Assembly: GCF_030546645.1 (NCBI RefSeq)
Contig: NZ_JAUOTO010000001.1
Location: 1,240,001 to 1,304,000 of the forward strand
Reading direction: 5' to 3'
Source of the DNA: Flavitalea plasmicola
GTDB taxonomy: Bacteria > Bacteroidota > Bacteroidia > Chitinophagales > Chitinophagaceae
Length of the DNA stretch: 64,000 nucleotides
Shown here: in pieces, positions 53,521-62,449 of the stretch
Numbering within the stretch: position 1 is the stretch's first letter
Layout of the letters: every line of letters starts with the position of its first letter
The notes under the pieces: generated by a model
What the model was told of the DNA's origin: nothing
Seen by the model: only the letters and a program-made list of their open reading frames with translations
Database searches by the model: none
Made by a program: the position numbers and the translations under genes

Positions 53521-55101
53521 ATGAAAAGAACGACATCCTTATTTATACTTATTTTTTTTACGTGTTTTCATCTAATGGCGCAGAAAGCGCTGATCGATTG
53601 GAGCGAAGTGGATAAGCGATCGGTATGGGGTCCTTACCTGTCCAACATAACAAAAGGTCATGGAAATGAGATCATCACCCTCCAGGTCAAAGGATCAGGG
53701 CTGCTGGGTGGAAAGCAAACTCCCACCTTTACACGCTATGACCGTCATTGGAACCCTGTACTGGAAAAAGATCCGTTTAACGGAAGCTCAAAAATGGGTA
53801 TCTACAACCTGGTGCAATTCAATGACGACCTGTTCCTCCTTGCCAAAGCCTGGGGATCGAACGCCGAGGCCTATACTTTACAGGCTTTTCCGATAGACCC
53901 CGTCACTCTGGAAGCCGGTGCCGCCCGGGACCTGGTGAGCTTTGATAGCCGTCACAAAAAGATCGCCGCCTCCATTACCACCGGCATGTCGAACGACAAA
54001 TCCCTGGTGCTCCTGTTTGCCACCGAACCCTACGACCTGAACGAAGACAGAAAATATTACATGGGGGTATGGGATAACAAATTTAACAAACAATGGGAGC
54101 GGATGACCTACCTGCCCTATTCCGCAAAATTCATCATCCTCAAAGGTCAACGGGTATCCGCCCAGGGAGACGTATACCTGGCCTGCAGGCAATATGAGAA
54201 AGAGGTGATCAATAATCCATTGCAAGGGACCATCGACAATATGTCTCCGTATAAATACAAGCTGTTTGTTTATTCAAAGAACGACAGCTTGCCGCGGGAA
54301 TATACGGTCGATCTGAAGGGGAAGTTCGTACATGATGCCGTTCTGCATTTTGACGACAATGGCAATCTGATCATCGCCGGATTGTACAAGAACAATTTTG
54401 CGGGCAGGGTCAGCGGCAGTTTTACAGCCATGCTCGACAAAACCGCTCAACAGATAACCATCAGGAAAATGGAAGCTCTTCCCGCCGGAAACCTGCTCGC
54501 ACAGGTGGCAGCTGATGGTTGCGGCAGCGCTGACGCGAACGACCCCGGCTTGGACCCTGCATTCAAATTGGTGGGCGATAACAAACGGGATGACGGCACC
54601 ATCGACCTTCTGGCCGAGTACAATACAGTATCGCATCACTCGAGCGTAAGCCTGGCCACGAGTTCCATGATGGACCAAACGACGTACAAAGCATACGACG
54701 TGGTGGTGGTCAGCTTTAAGCCGGATGGAAGGATCCTCTATAGTCATTTGCCTAAAAAACAGGAAGAGAGCCCATTCTGGACCCATATTTCGATCAGGTA
54801 CATGAATCATGGGAACGACCTCATCTTGTTCTACAATGACAACAAGAAGAATGTAGCCGGCCAACTATCACAAAACCCACAAGCCGCCGACAGCCTCGGC
54901 AATTCGGTCTTTGTTATGGCCACGATCAGCACCAACGGAGAGGTGCGGCGGCAGGCGCCCTTCAGCAATGATGATCCGGAAATGATGGCCGATCTCATCC
55001 ACTGCCATCCAATGGGGGCCGACGCCATGAGCTTGTATGTTTATAAAACGCGAAAATTTGCCCGGTCACAATACCAGCTCGGCCTGCTGACGCTGCAGTA
55101 G
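53521..55101 (+). CDS. secreted protein of unknown function
   Basis: The 526-residue protein has a signal peptide (MKRTTSLFILIFFTCFHLMA) and no recognised domain. The body is beta-rich with repeated blocks of the type NGNLIIAGLYKN, GDVYLACRQY and NDLILFYNDN, compatible with a propeller, and has few Cys. It starts 147 bp after the cus operon and ends 201 bp before the pigment cluster, so it is probably transcribed alone. Similarity to a known enzyme family is not evident. Confidence 0.7.
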   Translation: MKRTTSLFILIFFTCFHLMAQKALIDWSEVDKRSVWGPYLSNITKGHGNEIITLQVKGSGLLGGKQTPTFTRYDRHWNPVLEKDPFNGSSKMGIYNLVQFNDDLFLLAKAWGSNAEAYTLQAFPIDPVTLEAGAARDLVSFDSRHKKIAASITTGMSNDKSLVLLFATEPYDLNEDRKYYMGVWDNKFNKQWERMTYLPYSAKFIILKGQRVSAQGDVYLACRQYEKEVINNPLQGTIDNMSPYKYKLFVYSKNDSLPREYTVDLKGKFVHDAVLHFDDNGNLIIAGLYKNNFAGRVSGSFTAMLDKTAQQITIRKMEALPAGNLLAQVAADGCGSADANDPGLDPAFKLVGDNKRDDGTIDLLAEYNTVSHHSSVSLATSSMMDQTTYKAYDVVVVSFKPDGRILYSHLPKKQEESPFWTHISIRYMNHGNDLILFYNDNKKNVAGQLSQNPQAADSLGNSVFVMATISTNGEVRRQAPFSNDDPEMMADLIHCHPMGADAMSLYVYKTRKFARSQYQLGLLTLQ

Positions 55102-55212
55102 GGCAAAACTGGCCACTCTGGAAGAGATTGGCTCCGCCGACCTCTTTCGGGTGCTCTTACGCATTTGTGCGGGGGTGAGATTTGCAACTAGCTGAAATAC
55201 AATATCTTATAT

Positions 55213-55220
55213 TACCTTTG
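55213..55220 (+). promoter_or_regulatory. candidate -7 element for the flexirubin cluster
   Basis: TACCTTTG matches TAnnTTTG exactly, 82 bp before the first cluster gene, in a 201-bp AT-rich gap. A TTTG at 55181-55184 lies 28 bp upstream, farther than the usual -33 spacing. Confidence 0.45.
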
Positions 55221-55302
55221 TCATACGACTCGAATGTATTGTATTTTAGCGGCCTGAAATTCAATTTAAAACAAAAACAAAAGTCAGTATAGAGAAATAA
55301 CC

Positions 55303-56598
55303 ATGAGCATTCAGGATATCGCATACCGGCCTGCCGGCGAACTCAGAGCCATGCAGGAGGAAAAGCTGCAGGCATTGCTGAGTTTTCTAAACCAATATTC
55401 CCCTTTTTATCGCCGTGTTTTCAAGAACATAGACATCCAAATGGTCCGGAAACTGGAGGACCTGGCTGCCATTCCTGTTACGACCAAGGAGGATCTGCAA
55501 AAATTCAACTGGGATTTTCTCTGTGTGGACAAAAACAGGATCGCAGAGTATACGTCTACTTCCGGTACGCTGGGCGACCCGGTCACCATTGCCCTGACCG
55601 AAAACGATCTGGACCGGCTGGCATATAATGAATTTATGTCCTTTTCCACGGCCGGCGGGTCTCCCGAAGATATCTATCAGCTGATGCTGACCCTGGACAG
55701 ACAGTTCATGGCCGGCATCGCCTATTATTCAGGAGCACGTAAAATGGGCGCAGGTGTCATCCGCCTTGGCCCCGGTGCCCCCTCTCTGCAGTGGGAGACT
55801 ATTCAGCGCCTGCAGCCTACAACCATCGTAGCCGTTCCCTCTTTTATCTGCAAGCTGATCGACTATGCCCAGGAAAAAGGCATTGATTTCAACCAATCGA
55901 GCGTTAAAAAGGCGATCTGCATCGGAGAAGGCATCCGCAATCCTGATTTTTCCTTTAATGTACTGGGTAAAAAGATCAAAGAATCCTGGAATATCCACTT
56001 ATTCTCTACTTATGCTTCTACAGAAATGCAGACCGCTTTCACCGAATGCCGGGAAGGAAAAGGCGGCCATCTCCGGCCTGAATTATTAATTGTCGAATTA
56101 TTGGACGACCTGGACCAACCCGTTCCTCCGGGTACTCCGGGAGAAGTGACCATTACCACGCTCGCAGTAGAAGGAATGCCGCTGTTGCGCTACAAAACCG
56201 GGGATATATGCACTTTTGATGACCGTCCCTGCGCCTGTGGAAGGCACAGCCTGCGCCTGTCTCCCTTATTGGGGCGCAAAAAGCAGATGATCAAATTCAA
56301 GGGTACGACCCTTTATCCTTCCGTGCTGTTCGATCTGCTCAACGGCATGAGTGAGATCCGGGACTATATAGTGGAAGTTTCTACCAATAAATTGGGACTG
56401 GATGAAGTCTTATTATATTTGCTTCCTGTTGCCCTGACGGAAGATACCGATCATAAGGTCAGGGCCTGGCTGCAGGCAAGATTGAGGGTCACGCCATTCA
56501 TTAAATACGTGGGCCACGAAGAGCTGCAGCGAATGCAGGTATCAGAAACAAACAGGAAACCGATTAAATTTATCGATAAAAGGGGTGATGCCCTGTAG
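55303..56598 (+). CDS. PaaK-like acyl-activating ligase of the pigment cluster
   Basis: The 431-residue ANL-family enzyme resembles phenylacetate-CoA ligase. It has an early helix YSPFYRRVFKNIDI, the P-loop-like block AEYTSTSGTLGDPVTIALTE, FSTYASTEMQTAFTE (adenine-binding motif) and LLRYKTGDICTFD. A metal-ligand-like cluster CACGRH sits near residue 307, and GRKKQMIKFKGTTLYP is the hinge. In this cluster it would activate cinnamate or 4-coumarate made by the adjacent ammonia-lyase, as CoA or ACP thioester; that role is inference from context. It starts the plus-strand operon. Confidence 0.88.
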   Translation: MSIQDIAYRPAGELRAMQEEKLQALLSFLNQYSPFYRRVFKNIDIQMVRKLEDLAAIPVTTKEDLQKFNWDFLCVDKNRIAEYTSTSGTLGDPVTIALTENDLDRLAYNEFMSFSTAGGSPEDIYQLMLTLDRQFMAGIAYYSGARKMGAGVIRLGPGAPSLQWETIQRLQPTTIVAVPSFICKLIDYAQEKGIDFNQSSVKKAICIGEGIRNPDFSFNVLGKKIKESWNIHLFSTYASTEMQTAFTECREGKGGHLRPELLIVELLDDLDQPVPPGTPGEVTITTLAVEGMPLLRYKTGDICTFDDRPCACGRHSLRLSPLLGRKKQMIKFKGTTLYPSVLFDLLNGMSEIRDYIVEVSTNKLGLDEVLLYLLPVALTEDTDHKVRAWLQARLRVTPFIKYVGHEELQRMQVSETNRKPIKFIDKRGDAL

Positions 56599-56616
56599 GC
56601 TCTAATCACTTTGCCC

Positions 56617-58185
56617 ATGGTTGCAATTGGACAAAACGCGCTTTCCCTGGAAGACTTCTCGGATGTCTTACTCAACAAAGGCTTCGTTAATCTGCGAAAA
56701 GAGGACCTGGAAAAGGTCGACGCCAACTTTCGTTTTCTGAAGGAATTCTCTTCCGACAAGCTGATCTATGGTTTGAACACGGGCTTTGGCCCAATGGCCC
56801 AGTATAAGGTCAGTGAAGAAAATCTTATCCGGCTTCAATACAATCTCATCCGCAGCCATAGTTCCGGCAGCGGTCAGCTGTTACCCGTACATTTGATCAA
56901 AGCCACTATGATCGCCAGGCTGAACAGTCTCATGCGGGCTTACTCTGGCGTACATACAGATACCGTGGAAATGCTGAGAGATATGATCAATAAGGACGTA
57001 TATCCCTGCATCTATCAGCATGGCGGAGTGGGGGCCAGCGGGGACCTGGTACAGCTGGCGCACCTTGGATTGGCAATGATCGGTGAAGGAGAGGTTGTTT
57101 ACGAGGGCGCCATCCATCCCGCTATGGATATTTTTAACAGGCTACAGATCAAGCCTCTCTCCATTTCTGGCAGGGAAGGACTGGCTATTCTGAACGGAAC
57201 CTCCGCTATGACCGGCATCGGCATGGTGAACATCATGCAGGCATGGCAGCTGTTGGAGTGGTCCGTCCTTTTGTCCTCCATGGTCAATGAGGTAGTAGAG
57301 GCTTATGACGACCATTATTCGTATGAATTGAATATTGTAAAACTTCACCGGGGCCAGAATGTCATTGCCCGCCTGATGCGGGATATCCTGAAAGAGAGCG
57401 GGATGGTCCGGCGGCGGTCGGATCATTTATACGATCCCGGAAATATTGAACAGGAAGTATTCGAAGATAAGGTGCAGGAATATTATTCCCTGCGCTGTGT
57501 AACCCAGGTGCTGGGTCCGATATATGATACGATCCGCCAGGCCGAAAAAACCGTTACTGATGAGCTGAACTCAGTCAATGATAATCCTGTCATCGACCAC
57601 ATCAACCATAATATTTTTCATGGCGGCAACTTCCACGGCGATTATGTCTCCCTGGAGATGGACAAGCTGAAGATCGCCATCACAAAATTGTCGATGCTGG
57701 CCGAAAGACAGCTCAATTATTTGTTGAACGACAAATTGAACCAAAAATTTCCCCCATTCCTGAACCTGGGGGTGCTGGGATTTAATTTTGGCATGCAGGG
57801 AATGCAATTCACCGCCACCTCCACCGTCGCGGAGAATCAAACCCTGTCTTTCCCCATGTATGTCCATAGTATTCCCAATAACAACGACAACCAGGACATC
57901 GTCAGTATGGGCAGCAACAGCGCCCTGATGACGGAAAGGGTCATCGACAATTCGTTTACCGTACTGAGCATCCAGCTGATGAGTGTGCTACAGGCAGTCG
58001 ATTACCTGAAATGTACCGATAAACTTTCTTCTGTCACCCTGGGGGTATACCGCCGGATAAGGGCTATTTTCCCTTCCTTTGTAGAAGATGCACCGAAGTA
58101 TGCCGATCTAAGGACCGTAAGGGATTATTTACGAAATTGCGAAACAATCATTCCTATTCGGGAAAAGAGTGAGTACCATGACTAA
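56617..58185 (+). CDS. aromatic amino acid ammonia-lyase (tyrosine type, flexirubin)
   Basis: The enzyme deaminates an aromatic amino acid to a cinnamate-type acid. It contains the MIO-forming Ala140-Ser141-Gly142 in GGVGASGDLVQLAH (numbered from the ATG at 56617; an in-frame TTG at 56611 adds two residues). Also present are YGLNTGFGPMAQYK, the C-terminal-half block GGNFHGDYVSLEMDKLKIA and HSIPNNNDNQDIVSMG. These closely follow the Flavobacterium johnsoniae tyrosine ammonia-lyase as I recall it. The selectivity pair is Ser80-His81, which in the classic scheme is histidase-like but also occurs in flexirubin lyases. Cluster context favours tyrosine over histidine. Confidence 0.9.
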   Translation: MVAIGQNALSLEDFSDVLLNKGFVNLRKEDLEKVDANFRFLKEFSSDKLIYGLNTGFGPMAQYKVSEENLIRLQYNLIRSHSSGSGQLLPVHLIKATMIARLNSLMRAYSGVHTDTVEMLRDMINKDVYPCIYQHGGVGASGDLVQLAHLGLAMIGEGEVVYEGAIHPAMDIFNRLQIKPLSISGREGLAILNGTSAMTGIGMVNIMQAWQLLEWSVLLSSMVNEVVEAYDDHYSYELNIVKLHRGQNVIARLMRDILKESGMVRRRSDHLYDPGNIEQEVFEDKVQEYYSLRCVTQVLGPIYDTIRQAEKTVTDELNSVNDNPVIDHINHNIFHGGNFHGDYVSLEMDKLKIAITKLSMLAERQLNYLLNDKLNQKFPPFLNLGVLGFNFGMQGMQFTATSTVAENQTLSFPMYVHSIPNNNDNQDIVSMGSNSALMTERVIDNSFTVLSIQLMSVLQAVDYLKCTDKLSSVTLGVYRRIRAIFPSFVEDAPKYADLRTVRDYLRNCETIIPIREKSEYHD

Positions 58186-58906
58186 ATATGCACTGGTTAC
58201 AGGCGGTTCGAGGGGAATTGGAAGGGCTGTTTGTCAGAAAATGGCGGCCATGGGCTACCATGTGCTGGTCAATTTTAAAGCCAATGAAGCCGAAGCCCTG
58301 AAGACCGTCGCCTTGATAAAACAGGGGAATGGCAGGGCTGAGCTGCTGCCTTTTGACATTTCCGATAAACAGCAGATACAACAGGTGCTGGGCGGATGGA
58401 TCGACGCCAATCCGGATAAACAGATAGATGTTCTGGTCAACAATGCCGGTGTCCGGGAAGACGCACTGATGGTGTGGATGCAGGACGAACAATGGGACAA
58501 GGTCATCCGCACCAACCTGGACAGTTTTTTTCATGTTACCCGGCTCGTGCTAAACGGAATGATAGGACAGAAATATGGCCGCATCATCAACATCGTTTCT
58601 CTTTCAGGGCTGAAAGGCCTGCCGGGACAGACCAATTATTCGGCGGCTAAAGCAGGCCTTATTGGCGCCACCAAAGCGCTTGCCCTGGAAGTGGCGCGGC
58701 AGAATATCACCGTCAACGCAGTGGCGCCCGGGTTCATAAAAACAGATATGCTGGAAGGCATAGAAGAAAAAGAAGTGCAGAAACTGGTGCCAGCCAGACG
58801 TTGGGGAACACCGGAAGAAGTGGCCCACACGGTTGGTTTCCTGGCTTCACCCGAAGCAGCCTATATAACGGCGCAGGTTCTGTCGGTCAATGGAGGCTTG
58901 TATTAA
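58178..58906 (+). CDS. 3-oxoacyl-ACP reductase (FabG-like) of the pigment cluster
   Basis: The 242-residue short-chain dehydrogenase has VTGGSRGIGRAV (NADPH loop), VNNAGVREDALM, and the triad Ser141, Tyr154, Lys158 (YSAAK). Its end LSVNGGLY is typical of FabG. I prefer the ATG at 58178, which overlaps the ammonia-lyase stop as ATGACTAA. It would reduce the beta-keto group in each polyene extension cycle. Confidence 0.93.
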   Translation: MTKYALVTGGSRGIGRAVCQKMAAMGYHVLVNFKANEAEALKTVALIKQGNGRAELLPFDISDKQQIQQVLGGWIDANPDKQIDVLVNNAGVREDALMVWMQDEQWDKVIRTNLDSFFHVTRLVLNGMIGQKYGRIINIVSLSGLKGLPGQTNYSAAKAGLIGATKALALEVARQNITVNAVAPGFIKTDMLEGIEEKEVQKLVPARRWGTPEEVAHTVGFLASPEAAYITAQVLSVNGGLY

Positions 58907-58934
58907 AACCGGGCCTGTATTAAATGATCGATCC

Positions 58935-59351
58935 ATGGTCGAAAATATTTTTAATTTAATACCGCATCGTCCGCCGTTCGTCATGATCGGCAAGCTGCTG
59001 TTTGCCGATGGACTATCCACCCGAACCAGCTACCGGGTAAGCCCGGATAACCTTTTTGTGGCAAATGGAATATGGAATGAGGCCGGACTCCTGGAAAATA
59101 TAGCCCAGACAGTGGCCGCCGGCGCAGGGTACATAGCAAAAGAAAGGAACGAAGCCGTCCAGGTGGGATTTATCGGAGCCGTCAAAAATTTTATGGTCAT
59201 GGCGCTGCCCCGCGTAGGGGACGAACTGATCACCGAAACCACCATCACCGGTGCGGTGTTCAATATGGTCCTGGTAACAGGTGATATCCGGCATAACAAT
59301 ACATTGATCGCCAGTTGTGAAATGAATATCTTTATCGGACCGCAATCTTAA
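58935..59351 (+). CDS. hotdog-fold 3-hydroxyacyl-ACP dehydratase (FabZ/ApeP-like)
   Basis: The start at 58935 gives 138 residues beginning MVENIFNLIPHRPPFVMIGK with the catalytic His11; an in-frame ATG at 58890 inside the reductase gene is possible. WNEAGLLENIAQTVAAGAGY supplies the acidic residue (Glu49 or Glu54) on the central helix. Length and the PHRPPF motif fit the dehydratases of aryl-polyene and flexirubin clusters. It would remove water to build the polyene. Confidence 0.85.
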   Translation: MVENIFNLIPHRPPFVMIGKLLFADGLSTRTSYRVSPDNLFVANGIWNEAGLLENIAQTVAAGAGYIAKERNEAVQVGFIGAVKNFMVMALPRVGDELITETTITGAVFNMVLVTGDIRHNNTLIASCEMNIFIGPQS

Positions 59352-59355
59352 CTCA

Positions 59356-60519
59356 ATGACTGACGTATTTGTCGTTTCAGATAATATTCTTTCTCCGCTT
59401 GGATGGACAACCGCTGAAAACTTTACCCGGTTGAAGGAAGCCGTCCCGGGTATCCGGTTGCACGGTGAGGCCACATTTTCCACCGGGCCGTTTTACGCAG
59501 CATTGTTCAATCAAGAGCTGGATCAGTATCTGAGCCGGCTACTGCCCGATGCGGGAGATCTGACAAGGTTTGAACAGCTCCTCGTTGCGTCCATCCGGCA
59601 GGCCCTGGCAGGAAGCGGGGTCGCGGCGTCCGATCCGGAAACTATCCTGATCATCTCTTCTACAAAGGGCAACATCCCTTTGCTTGAAGCCCCGGAGCCA
59701 ATTCCGGACCTAAAAAACAGGATATCGCTATTTAGTTCGGCCCAACGGGTAGCCAGCTACCTCCATTTCGCCCACCGGCCTTTGGTCGTTTCCAATGCCT
59801 GTATCTCAGGGCTGCTGGGCATTATCACCGGCAGCCGCCTAATCCAATCGGGACGATACAAAAATGCCGTCGTCGCGGGGGCCGATCTGATCTCAAAATT
59901 TGTCTTGTCCGGGTTCCAGTCCTTTCAGGCAGTTAGCCCTGAGCCCTGCCGCCCTTTCGACAAAGACAGGACAGGCATCACGCTCGGCGAAGCCTCCGCC
60001 ACCATGATCCTCACCTGCAAAAAGGATCATCTTTCCCATCCCATAATAAAAGTACTGGGCGGCCGGACAGGTAATGACGCTAACCATATTTCCGGACCTT
60101 CCCGATCGGGCAATGAATTGAGCTATATCATCCAAAAAGTCCTGCGGGACGCCTCGGTCAGCGCACAGGACATTGACTTTATCTCAGCGCATGGTACAGC
60201 TACACTGTACAACGATGAAATGGAAGCCAAAGCTATTTCCCTGGCGGGTATGGATGCTGTTCCCGTCAACAGCCTGAAAGGATATTACGGCCACACCCTG
60301 GGAGCAGCCGGCCTGGTTGAATCGATCATCACCATCGCATCGATGAAAGAAGACCTGGTTCTTCCGACCATGGGCTTCAGGGAACATGGCGTGACAAAAC
60401 CTATCCATGTCAACCGGTCTTTGCTGCACACACCGTTGGAATACTGCCTTAAAACCGCCTCCGGTTTCGGTGGTTGCAACGCAGCCGTATTATATAGCAA
60501 AACCCAACAAAGACCTTGA
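59356..60519 (+). CDS. beta-ketoacyl-ACP synthase (first, complete triad)
   Basis: The 387-residue condensing enzyme has the full Cys-His-His triad: Cys149 in VSNACISGLLG, His279 in ISAHGTATLYND and His313 in GYYGHTLGAAGLVE. The end GFGGCNAAVLYS is typical of KAS I/II-type enzymes. It is shorter than the usual 410-420, mainly in the N-terminal half. Its stop overlaps the next start (TTGA). The likely role is chain extension in aryl-polyene assembly. Confidence 0.92.
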   Translation: MTDVFVVSDNILSPLGWTTAENFTRLKEAVPGIRLHGEATFSTGPFYAALFNQELDQYLSRLLPDAGDLTRFEQLLVASIRQALAGSGVAASDPETILIISSTKGNIPLLEAPEPIPDLKNRISLFSSAQRVASYLHFAHRPLVVSNACISGLLGIITGSRLIQSGRYKNAVVAGADLISKFVLSGFQSFQAVSPEPCRPFDKDRTGITLGEASATMILTCKKDHLSHPIIKVLGGRTGNDANHISGPSRSGNELSYIIQKVLRDASVSAQDIDFISAHGTATLYNDEMEAKAISLAGMDAVPVNSLKGYYGHTLGAAGLVESIITIASMKEDLVLPTMGFREHGVTKPIHVNRSLLHTPLEYCLKTASGFGGCNAAVLYSKTQQRP

Positions 60520-61187
60520 GTGCCTTAAATCATATTATTTCCTCCTGCACCGTCGGCCATAATACCGTCTGTAAGGATGGCGCCCGCCTGTTTACACCTA
60601 GCCCGGGGCATCCCGACGAGATCTCCTCCCAATCTCTCAACGACTTTCTAATGTCGATTTACCGGTCTTTACAGCTGGACTATCCTAAGTTCTATAAGAT
60701 GGATCAACTGAGCAAACTAGGCTGGCTCGCTTCAGAGTTAGTGCTAAGGGATTTCAGACTCCCCGAAGAATGGCAGCCCGAAGACATCGGTATCGTACTT
60801 ACTAATGCCAATTCAAGCCTGGATACCGACATAAAATATCTCGATACGGTGAAGGATATTCCCAGCCCAGCCGTGTTCGTATATACATTGCCAAATATTA
60901 TGATCGGAGAGATCAGTATACGGAATAAATTTAAAGGAGAGAACGCTTTTTTTATCTTCGACCGGTTTGATGCAGCCTTCCTGGAACAATATGTTGGCCA
61001 GTTGCTGGATACAGGGTTGCTAAAAGCTTGTATTTGCGGCTGGGTCGATGTGCTCGGAGAAGAGTATCGGGCTGCCGTATTCCTGGTGACACACGATCAC
61101 CCCGGTGACACGGCTTCTCCCACTTTATTTACAAAAGAGAACCTGGACAAAATTTTTATGGAGGAAAATGGCAATGTCAGCAAATAA
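60516..61187 (+). CDS. ketosynthase-like protein, N-terminal half only, no catalytic Cys
   Basis: The 223-residue product starts at a TTG that overlaps the preceding stop (TTGA); no better start is in frame nearby. It resembles the N-terminal half of a ketosynthase: WQPEDIGIVLTNANSSLDTD corresponds to the early strand and VFVYTLPNIMIGEISIRNKF to the nucleophile elbow, but without Cys. The second half with both His motifs is missing. It could be a structural partner of the neighbouring ketosynthases or of the carrier protein. It overlaps the following ketosynthase by 14 bp. Confidence 0.75.
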   Translation: MSALNHIISSCTVGHNTVCKDGARLFTPSPGHPDEISSQSLNDFLMSIYRSLQLDYPKFYKMDQLSKLGWLASELVLRDFRLPEEWQPEDIGIVLTNANSSLDTDIKYLDTVKDIPSPAVFVYTLPNIMIGEISIRNKFKGENAFFIFDRFDAAFLEQYVGQLLDTGLLKACICGWVDVLGEEYRAAVFLVTHDHPGDTASPTLFTKENLDKIFMEENGNVSK

Positions 61188-62448
61188 CAAATCGGTCTAT
61201 ATCGCCAATAAGCCTATCTACATCGCCGGCCTGGGGCTTATCTCCGCCATCGGCAACGATGTAGCCAAAAACCTTCATGCGCTGGAGAATGGGCAAGCCG
61301 GCATGCAGGCCCTGCAACACCTCGATACAGTGCATCGTTCGGCCTTCCCGGTGGCAGAGGTAAAAGCCAGTAACGAAGAGCTCGCCACATTGACAGGTCT
61401 CACCGACGACGATGGAAGGCCACCGGTGAATATCAGCCGTACCGCCTTGCTGAGCCTTGTCGCTGCAAAAGAAGCATTGGAGTCTTCGGGTTTGCAAATC
61501 CGGGGCGGGACCTCACGGAGCCAGCGACGCCAACTCCGTCTTGGCCTGGTATCAGCCAATACGGTGGGGGGTATGGACAAAACTGAACATTTCTTCCGGC
61601 ATTTTTTAAATGACCCCCAAAAGGGCCGGCTTAGCGAGGTGATACATCACGAGTGCGGAAGCATTACCGAATGGGTAGCCGATCAGCTGGGCATCCATGA
61701 ATATATCACGACCATCAATACGGCCTGCTCCTCTTCGGCCAATGCCCTGGCTTTTGCGGCCAGGCTGATCCGGCACGGGTACCTGGATGCGGTAGTCGCC
61801 GGTGGTACAGATTCGCTGACCAAGTTTACCCTCAACGGATTCAATACCCTGATGATCCTCGACAGGGAATATTGTACCCCCTTTGATGAAGACCGTAAAG
61901 GACTCAACCTTGGAGAAGGAGCGGGCTATGTAGTGCTGGTGTCCGAACAGATAGCAGCCACCCTGCAGTCGACGCCCTTTTGCAGGCTGTCCGGATACTG
62001 TAACAGAAATGATGCCTACCACCAGACAGCCTCCTCCCCCGATGGAAGAGGTTCTTACCTGGCCATGTTGGGCGCCCTTGAAAGCAGTGGGTTACAGCCC
62101 TCCGATATCGACTATATCAACTTGCACGGCACCGGCACGACAAACAACGATCTGGCCGAGGGTCTGGCCATCCAACGATTGTTTGACCCGAAATATCCTC
62201 CCCTCAGCTCTACAAAATCTTTCACCGGCCATACGCTCGGCGCCAGCGGCGGAATAGAAGCTGTTTTTTCGGCCCTCTCCGTTCAAAAAGATATCATCTA
62301 TCCAAATCTTCGTTTTCAAACCCCCATGAAAGAGCTGTCCTTTACTCCCGAAACAAGCCTGGTAAAAGACAAGCCGGTAAAGCACGTCTTATCGAATTCA
62401 TTTGGGTTTGGCGGCAATTGTTCTTCATTAATCTTTTCAAAACCTTAA
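61174..62448 (+). CDS. beta-ketoacyl-ACP synthase (second, complete triad)
   Basis: I start it at the ATG at 61174, nine bases after a strong GGAGG; an ATG at 61168 is too close to it. The 424-residue enzyme has Cys185 in NTACSSSANALAFA, His318 in NLHGTGTTNND and His353 in FTGHTLGASGGIEA, the standard KAS II order. GFNTLMILDREYCTPFDEDR and GLNLGEGAGYVVL are typical. It would act as the second condensing enzyme of the pigment pathway. Confidence 0.93.
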   Translation: MSANNKSVYIANKPIYIAGLGLISAIGNDVAKNLHALENGQAGMQALQHLDTVHRSAFPVAEVKASNEELATLTGLTDDDGRPPVNISRTALLSLVAAKEALESSGLQIRGGTSRSQRRQLRLGLVSANTVGGMDKTEHFFRHFLNDPQKGRLSEVIHHECGSITEWVADQLGIHEYITTINTACSSSANALAFAARLIRHGYLDAVVAGGTDSLTKFTLNGFNTLMILDREYCTPFDEDRKGLNLGEGAGYVVLVSEQIAATLQSTPFCRLSGYCNRNDAYHQTASSPDGRGSYLAMLGALESSGLQPSDIDYINLHGTGTTNNDLAEGLAIQRLFDPKYPPLSSTKSFTGHTLGASGGIEAVFSALSVQKDIIYPNLRFQTPMKELSFTPETSLVKDKPVKHVLSNSFGFGGNCSSLIFSKP

Positions 62449-62449
62449 G

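Noticed and set aside
56617-58185. Histidine utilisation (hut) assignment for the ammonia-lyase
   Set aside because: No urocanase, imidazolonepropionase or other hut gene is nearby, while polyene-type ketosynthases and an acyl ligase are.
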